Origin: an uncultured Collinsella sp.
GTDB lineage: Bacteria > Actinomycetota > Coriobacteriia > Coriobacteriales > Coriobacteriaceae
DNA length: 5,210 bases
Reading direction: 5' to 3'
Assembly (NCBI GenBank): GCA_938023085.1
Contig: CALHDP010000130.1
Coordinates: 1 to 5,210, forward strand
In this document: piece by piece, positions 1 to 5,080 of the stretch
How the letters are laid out: every line of letters begins with the position of its first letter
How positions within the stretch are numbered: the stretch's first letter is position 1
Translations under genes and position numbers: made by a program
The notes under the pieces: generated by a model
The model's input: the letters and a program-made list of their open reading frames with translations, nothing else
What the model was told of the DNA's origin: nothing
Database searches by the model: none

Positions 1-1
1 T

Positions 2-79
2 TATGCGATGATTGGACTGATGATTCTGTTCTGTGCGTTTGAGATTGTGTCACAGGCAAGGGATAGCCGGTCCTTATGA
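2..79 (+). CDS. Possible C-terminal end of a membrane protein (partial)
   Basis: The frame is open from the window edge to a TGA at 77-79 and encodes about 25 residues. It begins with a hydrophobic stretch (YAMIGLMILFCAFEIV) and ends in a short polar tail (SQARDSRSL). That pattern of a last transmembrane helix and cytoplasmic tail is common at the end of integral membrane proteins. An internal ATG at 8-10 has no visible ribosome binding site. The stretch is too short to name a family and could be a chance open frame. No other coding signal is seen between here and the recombinase gene at 407. Confidence 0.3.
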   Translation, partial: YAMIGLMILFCAFEIVSQARDSRSL

Positions 80-134
80 GTTGAATTACGCGCGTGCGGA
101 TATAAAGGGTGGCATGTTAAATTTGTTGAAAACT

Positions 135-163
135 CTGACATGCGCTGCCGACTTCATTAAAAT
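135..163 (+). promoter_or_regulatory. Sigma70-type promoter upstream of the serine recombinase
   Basis: CTGACA (135-140, 5 of 6 to the -35 consensus) is separated by exactly 17 bases from TAAAAT (158-163, 5 of 6 to the -10 consensus). The predicted start is near 170, which leaves an untranslated leader of about 237 bases before the recombinase ATG at 407. The leader carries the palindromes at 221-349. A TTGAAA at 126-131 is an alternative -35 but has no matching -10 at usual spacing. Confidence 0.5.
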
Positions 164-220
164 CGATTGCCAATCAAGTCTTCCTATATATGCGAGCCCT
201 GAGAAACTGCGCTGTGAACC

Positions 221-290
221 TGAGACCGCTATCGATCGGCCCGGTGCACCGGGCCGCTGTCCTCGAGCCGGCATCAGCTTGCCGGTCTCA
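221..290. repeat. Nested inverted repeats in the recombinase leader
   Basis: An outer inverted repeat TGAGACCG (221-228) / CGGTCTCA (283-290) encloses a perfect 20-bp palindrome at 237-256, centred on GGTGCACC, and a second hairpin CCGGCA (268-273) / TGCCGG (280-285). The last hairpin competes with the right arm of the outer repeat. A direct repeat CCTGAGA occurs at 198-204 and 219-225, 21 bases apart. The lack of a convincing gene and the position just upstream of a serine recombinase suggest a recombination site, an operator or a folded leader RNA. The function is not shown by sequence alone. Confidence 0.6.
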
Positions 291-305
291 AAACGTATGC
301 CGCCA

Positions 306-349
306 GGCACTCGGAAATCAAGTCATCGATGCCATGCAAATCGAGTGCC
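306..349. repeat. 44-bp dyad, candidate recombinase binding site or operator
   Basis: GGCACTCG (306-313) and CGAGTGCC (342-349) form a perfect 8-bp inverted repeat. The palindrome CATCGATG (324-331) lies exactly at its centre (327.5), and a few further positions between also match. The dyad ends 57 bases before the recombinase start codon. Serine resolvases bind dyad subsites of roughly 28-34 bp placed next to their own gene and often repress their own transcription, so this is a candidate res subsite or operator. That role is inference. Confidence 0.45.
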
Positions 350-406
350 AAAATTCCCTCTTGCATTCCCATGAGAAAATCAAAAGACAAGGCAGGAGGC
401 TGAAAA

Positions 407-993
407 ATGACACGATACGGTTATGCCCGTGTAAGTACGAAAGACCAGAAACTTGACCGCCAAATCGAAGCGTTGGTGAACGCCGGCATTGCTTACGAAC
501 GCATCTACAAAGACAAGGAGACCGGCGCTCGCGAGGGCGACCGCGCACAGCAAAAAAGTTGTTCAAGAAAATGAAGCGCGGTGATGAAGTGGTGGTCGAA
601 AGCTGGGAACGGCTGTCGAGGTCGACCAGACAGCTGCTCAACTATGACCTGATGTTCCGCAACCTAGGGGTCAAGCTAACCTCTCTGAAGCAACCCGTAG
701 ACTTGGACACGGCATTCGGTCGGTTTGTCTTGGGAACTCACGATTGCACCGCAGAACTTGAACGAGATTTGATCAAGCAGCGCCAAGCGGAGGGCATCGC
801 CATAAAGCGGAGCCACGGCGGCAACGTCGGAGGCCGCCCGCGTATCGCCGATGTCAAAGCCGATGCCGCCGTGAAACTCTACCTCGCTCGGGAAACGCCA
901 ATTCCAGATATCTGGTCTGCCATGGGCATTTCAAAATCAACGCTATACCGCATTCTCCGAAGCCGCGGTCTGGTGGGCGTCAGGAGGAATTAA
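407..993 (+). pseudogene. Serine recombinase (resolvase/invertase family), frameshifted
   Basis: The ATG at 407 follows a strong AGGAGG (394-399) by 7 bases. The first frame gives MTRYGYARVST, where S10 is the catalytic serine of the resolvase/invertase catalytic domain, followed by DQKLDRQIEAL. It then stops at 572-574 after 55 residues. A -1 shift at the six-A run 552-557 joins it to the downstream frame, which carries the rest of the catalytic domain (VVVESWERLSRSTRQLL), the long E helix (AELERDLIKQRQAEG) and a C-terminal helix-turn-helix of Hin/resolvase type (DIWSAMGISKSTLYRILRS). The repaired protein would be about 195 residues, normal for the family. Such enzymes cut and rejoin DNA through a serine-DNA link to resolve cointegrates or invert segments. 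HDCT at 739-750 replaces the usual small hydrophobic residues before AELERD. As written it should be inactive unless slippage at the A run restores the frame. Confidence 0.85.
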
Positions 994-995
994 GT

Positions 996-1026
996 AAAGG
1001 GGGCGGAGATTTTCTCCGCCCCCTTT
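996..1026. terminator. Shared bidirectional terminator hairpin
   Basis: AAAGGGGGCGGAGA (996-1009), a TTT loop and TCTCCGCCCCCTTT (1013-1026) form a perfect 14-bp GC-rich stem. It starts 3 bases after the recombinase stop and lies 17 bases beyond the stop of the convergent ribbon-helix-helix gene. The A/T ends of the stem give both strands a short U tract, so it can end transcription in both directions. Confidence 0.85.
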
Positions 1027-1042
1027 GTCGTTCTAATGGGTT

Positions 1043-1348
1043 CTATGCCGACCTGAGGATTTTCTCGGCCTTCTCGATTGCGGCCGAGCGCAGGAACTCA
1101 GACTTCTGCATCCCGCACGCTGCGGCCGCCCTCTCGATGAGGGCGGCATCCGTTTTCGGGCACTTGAAGGACAGGTTGGCGTCGTCCTTCCCATCGGAAA
1201 GCCTGGGGCGGCCGATGGGAAGGCTCGTCAGGGTTCCCGCCCAAGAGCCGGATTCATACTCTGCGCACTCGCGCTCGATGTCCTCGTCCGTGATCGCGGT
1301 TCCGTTTGCAAGCCTGAACTCCATCGGTGTCCTCTCATCCTCGTTCAT
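1043..1348 (-). CDS. Ribbon-helix-helix (CopG-like) DNA-binding protein, likely antitoxin
   Basis: The protein has 101 residues from the ATG at 1348, preceded by GGAGG 4 bases upstream on the minus strand. The C-terminal part fits a ribbon-helix-helix fold: a strand (ANLSFKCP, about 57-64), helix 1 (KTDAALIERAAAACGM) and helix 2 (QKSEFLRSAAIEKAEKIL). Such proteins dimerise through the strand and insert it into the DNA major groove. The N-terminal part (ANGTAITDEDIERECAEYE, then IGRPRLSD) resembles a pre-domain seen in small antitoxin-like ribbon-helix-helix proteins. The frame is also open upstream with no stop into the nucleotidyltransferase, so a fused product is possible. The downstream position after two nucleotidyltransferases suggests an antitoxin and autorepressor, which is inferred from family and context. 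The hairpin at 996-1026 ends the operon. Confidence 0.75.
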   Translation of the reverse strand: MNEDERTPMEFRLANGTAITDEDIERECAEYESGSWAGTLTSLPIGRPRLSDGKDDANLSFKCPKTDAALIERAAAACGMQKSEFLRSAAIEKAEKILRSA

Positions 1349-1700
1349 GCTACCTCCAACCGTTCCATAGAGAATCGCGCCGTCCCTGGCGACCTCGGTG
1401 GCGAAACTTCGGCCGTGCTGAACCGCAGCCCTGAAATCATCCACGTTGCCGATGAAGAAATCCAAGTCCTTCCCGAATCTGAACAGTTGGACATTGGCTG
1501 CAATCGAGAACTCCTTGAGTTCCCTTCCGGTCAGCTCGTAAAGACCGAGGATGTCATAATCGCTATTCTTCCCGGCTTCGCCGCGGGCCCGCGACCCGTA
1601 GGCGATGATGGCGATCGGCTCACCTGATGCCGTCGACGAGGAAATCGATATCCTCCTGCGAGATCTGAAGGGTGTCGCGTGCCTCTTCAAGGGTTCTCAT
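1349..1700 (-). pseudogene. MNT-type nucleotidyltransferase, N-terminal frameshift
   Basis: The ATG at 1700 follows AGGAGAGG, which nearly overlaps the stop of the upstream gene, indicating translational coupling. The frame reads MRTLEEARDTLQISQEDIDF, then LVDGIR, and hits TGA at 1622-1620 after 26 residues. In the next frame the nucleotidyltransferase core continues at once: EPIAIIAYGSRARGEAGKN, SDYDIL, then KDLDFFIG and VARDGAILYG. Removing one T (AGG-T-GAG) would give a continuous protein. The GS-x-x-R-G and S-D-x-D motifs and a third carboxylate are the metal and nucleotide binding features of the minimal nucleotidyltransferase family, which includes the MntA antitoxins that AMPylate HEPN toxins. 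The domain runs in frame into the ribbon-helix-helix gene without a stop. Without the frame restored, only a start-less core could be made. No substrate can be named. Confidence 0.8.
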
Positions 1701-1713
1701 AGTCTACCTCTCC

Positions 1714-2052
1714 TTAATCCCTCCTGTAGATGAGCCGTCCCTCTCTTTTCAGGTTCTCGATGAAACTGCTCTGGGCTCCGCGGAGCGTCGTCAGCATGTC
1801 TACGTCCCTCCCGAGTCTCTCGGCCAGGGTGAGGCCGATGCCGATAATCTCGAAGGCGTCCTTGCTGTCGACCTGGAGGAGCAGGTCGACGTCGGATGAG
1901 TCCTTCTGCTCGCCGCGTACGAACGAGCCGAACATGCCGGCTTGTCTCACGGAAGGATGGGAGCCGAGTACCTGGCGGACGATTTGCCTGGCCTCGGCGT
2001 AGTCCTGAACGGGATCTGCCGGATTATCGCAATCCTCGACGAGATATTTCAA
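1714..2052 (-). CDS. Minimal nucleotidyltransferase (MNT/MntA-like)
   Basis: The protein has 112 residues starting at TTG (2052). An in-frame TAA lies five codons upstream and the frame offers no ATG before it; AAGAAGG upstream serves as a ribosome binding site. The core motif is complete: G42-S43-F-V-R46-G47, S53-D54-V-D56 and a third carboxylate, D85, in DVDMLT. These are the metal-binding aspartates of the Pol-beta-like nucleotidyltransferase fold. The length is typical of stand-alone MNT proteins, including MntA, which transfers AMP to a HEPN-type toxin. No HEPN gene is seen here; the next gene is a second MNT gene 13 bases on, then a ribbon-helix-helix protein. A minus-strand -10-like TAGAAT at 2103-2098 could drive it, but no clear -35 accompanies it. 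It is the only apparently intact enzyme of this operon. Confidence 0.8.
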   Translation of the reverse strand: MKYLVEDCDNPADPVQDYAEARQIVRQVLGSHPSVRQAGMFGSFVRGEQKDSSDVDLLLQVDSKDAFEIIGIGLTLAERLGRDVDMLTTLRGAQSSFIENLKREGRLIYRRD

Positions 2053-2108
2053 AGCGGCACCTTCTTAAACGGCAGACGTGACGGCGGCCTTCCCTGAATT
2101 CTATAAAA

Positions 2109-2429
2109 TCATGGCCTAGCGTGGTCGGCGAATTGGCGGAGCCCGTCATCGTCCATATCGTCGAAGTGCGGCAACTCCGCCAAAGTGGCCCTCTGCTCCA
2201 TCAAGTACCTGCGGCTCGGTGACTTGTGAATCGTCTCCAAGATGGACTCGGGGGCGAGGGCTAGGAAATCCACGCCCTCGGGGGCGACCGAAGAGATGGA
2301 TTCAGCTGCCCCTCCCATGTGTTGGGACCTCATTCAGGGCATCGACTGCATCCGGCCTTTCGCATCCGCCGCCCGGCTCCTCGGTCCCGCCCAGACGACG
2401 GGTTTCCCGTCTACGGAAAACGATTGCAC
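2109..2429 (-). pseudogene. Unrecognised gene remnant interrupted by one TGA
   Basis: One minus-strand frame runs from a GTG at 2429 (directly after a TAA) to a TGA at 2109-2111, interrupted only by a TGA at 2336-2334. The two parts are 31 and 74 residues. The first contains SFSVDGKPVVWAGPRSRAA. The second begins with adjacent ATG codons (2333, or 2318, where GAGG lies 9 bases upstream) and contains VDFLALAPESILETIHKSP and ELPHFDDMDDDGLRQFADHA. Composition and codon pattern look coding, but no family is recognised. It lies upstream of and on the same strand as the nucleotidyltransferase operon, so it may be a lost partner or a truncated unrelated gene. The short downstream part could still be translated alone. 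Confidence 0.45.
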
Positions 2430-2467
2430 TTATATATATGCATTCACGGATTGGGATATTGTTTCGG

Positions 2468-2547
2468 CCCACGCCGCCACAGGGCTACATCCGTAGCGCG
2501 CTACATCGCCACACAGCTACACGCCTACAGGGCTACACGCCGCCGCC
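2468..2547. repeat. Degenerate 8-bp/16-bp tandem (iteron-like) array
   Basis: GCTACA recurs at 2484, 2500, 2516 and 2532, exactly 16 bases apart. Intermediate octamers (GCCACAGG at 2476, GCCACACA at 2508, CCTACAGG at 2524) show an underlying 8-base period with consensus GCYACANN. Unit 2492-2499 is inverted, making a perfect palindrome GTAGCGCGCTAC at 2493-2504. The period is not a multiple of three, so it is not a protein repeat. A TATATATAT stretch lies just to the left (2431-2439). The rest of 2430-2644 holds no convincing gene. Binding sites for a regulator, replication iterons or a degenerate satellite are all possible. Confidence 0.6.
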
Positions 2548-2644
2548 CGGCCGAACGGCAGGAGGGTCGCCCGAGGGCACCCACGGTCCATGCTCCCATT
2601 TTTGAGAGAGGTGCCGTCGGGGCCTCCCGAAGCGCTTCCACTGG

Positions 2645-2965
2645 CTATCGCCTCATAAACACAAACCTAACTAGCCGCACGAACGACAAAGAGGCCAAGC
2701 TGAACAGAAGTAGAACCGAAACTTCAAAAACACTGGTATTCCAATCGCGTACCCAGCCCTCTACCGCCAACAAGAAAAACAGCAGCCCCATCCATAGCGT
2801 CACAGAAGAAATCAACTTTGCGTAAGGGCGTATATCAATCCCGCTCTCCCTTTTTGTGACATCATATCCAGCAATTGAGCAGAGCCATCTTCCTCTTCTG
2901 TATTGGATTGAAAGGATAATCAGGGCAATCGAAGTCATCAAGCAGACAGCATCCTCTGTTTCCAT
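2645..2965 (-). CDS. Small three-helix membrane protein, DUF3784-like
   Basis: The protein has 106 residues from the ATG at 2965, with AAGGAAG a few bases upstream as ribosome binding site. It contains three hydrophobic segments at roughly residues 7-20 (VCLMTSIALIILSI), 52-69 (ISSVTLWMGLLFFLLAVE) and 79-98 (VFEVSVLLLFSLASLSFVRL), and ends in a basic FMRR. Between the first two segments, GRWLCSIAGYDVTKRE resembles the loop found in DUF3784 membrane proteins (a G-x-x-x-x-I-A-G-Y pattern). The family's function is not established. The base composition is more AT-rich than the integrase or the nucleotidyltransferase genes, which suggests a different origin. It follows the broken small peptide gene at 3027-3184 on the same strand by about 60 bases and may be co-transcribed; a resistance or immunity role would be a guess. 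Confidence 0.7.
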   Translation of the reverse strand: METEDAVCLMTSIALIILSIQYRRGRWLCSIAGYDVTKRESGIDIRPYAKLISSVTLWMGLLFFLLAVEGWVRDWNTSVFEVSVLLLFSLASLSFVRLVRFVFMRR

Positions 2966-3026
2966 AGAACTTCCTTTGCTTTCCGTCCTAGTTACGCATT
3001 CACAATCGAATCAAACCAAGTGTTAA

Positions 3027-3184
3027 TTACTCGATAGCAACCGCCTTCATATAAACTATAGCCGCTGCAGCAGCATTAACGACTGCGCCGTAGTTAACAC
3101 CAACTTTCTCGACACTACCGCGGCCGAAAATCCCCAGCCTGAGACGCGGGACCCCATCTGCATTCCAGCAAACACATTAGGCAA
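3027..3184 (-). pseudogene. Frameshifted small Gly/Ala-rich peptide gene
   Basis: A minus-strand frame ending at TAA 3029-3027 reads FGRGSVEKVGVNYG, then AVVNAAAAAIVYMKAVAIE. The five alanines use three different codons (GCT, GCA, GCG), which looks like a coding sequence and not a simple repeat. The frame has no ATG, GTG or TTG start before a TAA at 3179-3177. The overlapping frame does: ATG at 3163 or GTG at 3175, giving MQMGSRVSGWGF. One extra base in the four-T run (3130-3127) would join them into a peptide of about 45 residues. No clear ribosome binding site is seen. A Gly-rich start followed by an Ala/Val-rich helix would suit a small membrane-active peptide, but no family is recognised. 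The rest of 2966-3329 holds only this and the integrase terminator. Confidence 0.35.
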
Positions 3185-3186
3185 TC

Positions 3187-3230
3187 AAAAAAGATAGGCA
3201 CGGGCATCCGCGTTCGCGGAAACCCGTGCC
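3187..3230 (-). terminator. Rho-independent terminator of the integrase gene
   Basis: On the minus strand GGCACGGG pairs with CCCGTGCC (3230-3223 with 3204-3197). Inside it CGCGGA-type arms at 3220-3215 and 3212-3207 extend the stem after a 2x2 internal loop. A TATCTTTTTT tract follows (3196-3187). It lies about 100 bases after the integrase stop. Confidence 0.8.
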
Positions 3231-3329
3231 GCATTTGCGTAACCGAGAAGACCGGGTAGAATCTATCTAAACGCGTTTCCACATTCCCGTACTTGCACTA
3301 CGGATTTGGGAAAGCGCATGTCTCAGCCT

Positions 3330-4820
3330 CTACTCGACCACGGTCGCCTCGGTCGGGATGGCCCCCAGCACTGCCGCGTACTCGGTGGGGTAGAGGCGGC
3401 TGATGGTCTGGACGTCGCGGATGAGGACGTTGCGGTCGTCGGACTCGGAGATGCCGTAGCCGAACGCCTCGAGCGTCTCGATCGCCTCGCGGATCTTCTG
3501 CTGGAACATGGGGCCGGGGTCCACCCTCAGGCCGAGGTAGCCGCGCCACAGGCTCGGCGACACGCGCAGCATGTTCTGGATCTTGGACATCGGCTCGATG
3601 TCGGCGTAGACGTTGAGCGTGACCATGGCGTCCTTGTGCCCGAGGATCGACTGCAGCGCCTTGATGTCGCCGCCATGGCGGATCCACTGCGTCGCGAACG
3701 TGTGGCGAAGGCCGTGGAAGGTGATCAGCTCGTCGTTCGTGCCCATGAGGCAGTTGGTCTCCGAGAACGTCTTGAACGCCCTGCGGATGTAGCTGGTGGT
3801 GGCGAAGGAGCCGTCCGGCCGCGACACGACGTAGCTGTCCGCGAGGTCGCGCAGGCCGAGGGTCGACGCCTCCCGGAGCCTCTGCGAATCGATCTCGTGG
3901 ATCTCCTTCAGGAAGGGGAGCAGGCCAACCGGGTCGATGGGGATCGTCCTCAGGTCATGGTTCTTGGTGTCCTTGATGAAGGAGCCCCTTTCCTTGACGT
4001 AGGCCACGGAGTGCCTGACCGTGATGAGCCCCGACTCGAAGTCGACGTCGCACCAGCGCAGGCCGCAGACCTCGCCGATGCGCATCCCGGTGTGCAGGGC
4101 GAGCACGACCGCCCGCCTGAAGGTCGAGTCCGACATCATCGAGGTCACCGAGTTGAGCTTCGGCACGAGGTCGGAGCGCAGCGCGTTCCTGGGCCTGGCG
4201 ATGACCCTGGGCGCGAGGGCGCCGTCGAACGGGTTCCTCCCGATCGTGTCGTTGCTGCGCTTCAGCAGGACGGCGTAGAGCCGCTTGCCGAGCTTGAATG
4301 ACTTGTTGAGCGTGTCCGGCGCCGTGCCCAGGGCGATCCTGCGCCTCGACCACGCGTTGACGTCGTCGGTCGTCACCTCGTTCACGGGGACCAGACCCAG
4401 CTCGTCTCGCTCGATGTGCAGGGCGCTGTAGTGGTAGTCGTCGCGGGTCGTCGGGGTGATCCTGTTCATCTCCAGGCAGAAGTCGATGAACTTCTCGAGC
4501 GCCTCGGAGAGCGGCAGCGCGGCGTAGTCATCCCGCTGTTCGGCGGGAAGCCCGGCGCCGATAGCGGCCCTCGCCTCCTCGGCCTCGGCGAGTTCCAGCT
4601 CGACCTCCGACCTGAATTCCGAGAGGAAGCGCATCGCCGCCGCCTTTCCCCTCGTGCTCTGCTTCAGGCAGGGCACGCCGGTGTTCTTGGTCCTCTGGAC
4701 CTTCTTCCCGGTCATCTCGTCGGCCACCGTCACGACGGCCTGCCATTTGCCCTTGTTCTTCCTCACGCCGCCGGGTCCGCATATGCGTAAGGTTTTATTG
4801 CTGCATTTCTCGTTCTGCAT
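3330..4820 (-). CDS. int: Tyrosine recombinase / site-specific integrase
   Basis: The protein has 496 residues from the ATG at 4820, preceded by AGGAG 5 bases upstream. It integrates and excises the element by strand exchange through a 3'-phosphotyrosine link. Residues about 19-70 look like an arm-site-binding domain (KGKWQAVVTVADEMTGKK). Residues about 100-190 are the SAM-like core-binding domain (LEKFIDFCLEMNRITPTTRD). The catalytic domain follows with R247 (HTGMRIGEVCGLRW), a lysine in the beta-hairpin at K283 or K286, H369-x-x-R372 (HGLRHTFATQW), H395 (LGHKDAMVTLNVY) and the nucleophile Y405. All catalytic residues are present, so the enzyme is probably active. About 90 residues follow Y405, longer than the usual short tail. 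The high GC gives long open frames on the opposite strand that are not genes. The gene reads away from the adjacent attachment site at 5071-5115, and its terminator is at 3187-3230. Confidence 0.95.
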   Translation of the reverse strand: MQNEKCSNKTLRICGPGGVRKNKGKWQAVVTVADEMTGKKVQRTKNTGVPCLKQSTRGKAAAMRFLSEFRSEVELELAEAEEARAAIGAGLPAEQRDDYAALPLSEALEKFIDFCLEMNRITPTTRDDYHYSALHIERDELGLVPVNEVTTDDVNAWSRRRIALGTAPDTLNKSFKLGKRLYAVLLKRSNDTIGRNPFDGALAPRVIARPRNALRSDLVPKLNSVTSMMSDSTFRRAVVLALHTGMRIGEVCGLRWCDVDFESGLITVRHSVAYVKERGSFIKDTKNHDLRTIPIDPVGLLPFLKEIHEIDSQRLREASTLGLRDLADSYVVSRPDGSFATTSYIRRAFKTFSETNCLMGTNDELITFHGLRHTFATQWIRHGGDIKALQSILGHKDAMVTLNVYADIEPMSKIQNMLRVSPSLWRGYLGLRVDPGPMFQQKIREAIETLEAFGYGISESDDRNVLIRDVQTISRLYPTEYAAVLGAIPTEATVVE

Positions 4821-4960
4821 GTCTGCTCCTAAATCCGCAGTTGACTAGAAACAGATGGGCCCACCTGCGGGAACCCGGAGAGACGACTATTCGGGGCTCC
4901 TACCCCCGTTGATTAAGTCATCGGCTGCACCGCGCTCCTCGAAGCCGATAATATGCTATC

Positions 4961-4988
4961 TGGACAAACCGCGCTGAGCTGGTAAAAT
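4961..4988 (+). promoter_or_regulatory. Outward-facing sigma70-type promoter near the attachment site
   Basis: TGGACA (4961-4966, 5 of 6) is followed after 16 bases by TAAAAT (4983-4988, 5 of 6). Transcription would start near 4995 and run right, across the attachment site into flanking DNA. No plus-strand gene follows before the terminator at 5125-5154. No comparably good minus-strand promoter for the integrase was found in 4821-5070. Confidence 0.35.
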
Positions 4989-5003
4989 TTACTTATGCGG
5001 AAA

Positions 5004-5030
5004 TGCGCTACTTGCGCTATTTGAGCGTGT
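5004..5030. repeat. 9-bp tandem repeats, candidate integrase arm-binding sites
   Basis: TGCGCTACT (5004-5012), TGCGCTATT (5013-5021) and the weaker TGAGCGTGT (5022-5030) are head-to-tail. Arm-type sites of tyrosine integrases are short direct repeats of about this length flanking the core site, here about 40 bases away. The role is inferred from position. Confidence 0.4.
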
Positions 5031-5048
5031 TTTAACAAAATAAGCACA

Positions 5049-5080
5049 GGTCAGGGTCATTCTGACCCCGCTGGGGGTCA
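5049..5080. repeat. Alternating GGTCA/TGACC inverted repeats overlapping the att core
   Basis: GGTCA (5049-5053), GGGTCA (5054-5059), TGACCCC (5063-5069) and GGGGTCA (5074-5080) can form two competing hairpins. One is GGGTCA-TTC-TGACCC. The other is a perfect 7-bp stem, TGACCCC-GCTG-GGGGTCA. The second spans the junction where tRNA identity starts, as expected for the paired core-binding sites around an integrase crossover. Confidence 0.5.

Noticed and set aside
33..374. 113-residue plus-strand open frame
   Set aside because: It runs through the promoter and palindromes, has no ribosome binding site or recognisable motif, and ends just before the real recombinase start signals.
551..558. Programmed -1 frameshift of the A-AAA-AAG type
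   Set aside because: The run is in the wrong codon phase (CAA AAA AGT) for tandem slippage; kept only as a possible single-tRNA or transcriptional slip.
2484..2547. CRISPR array
   Set aside because: Units are only 8 or 16 bases, contiguous and degenerate, without spacers of uniform length or cas genes.
2319..2825. 168-residue plus-strand open frame
   Set aside because: It crosses the tandem repeat array and is antisense to the DUF3784-like gene; it shows no domain and shifts composition midway.
3306..4301. 331-residue plus-strand open frame opposite the integrase
   Set aside because: It is antisense to a clear integrase with full catalytic motifs; its Arg/Asp/Val-rich composition is typical of the complement of a GC-rich gene.
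4948..4953. TATTAT on the minus strand as integrase -10 box
   Set aside because: No -35-like hexamer lies 16-18 bases upstream, and there is no extended -10 TG.
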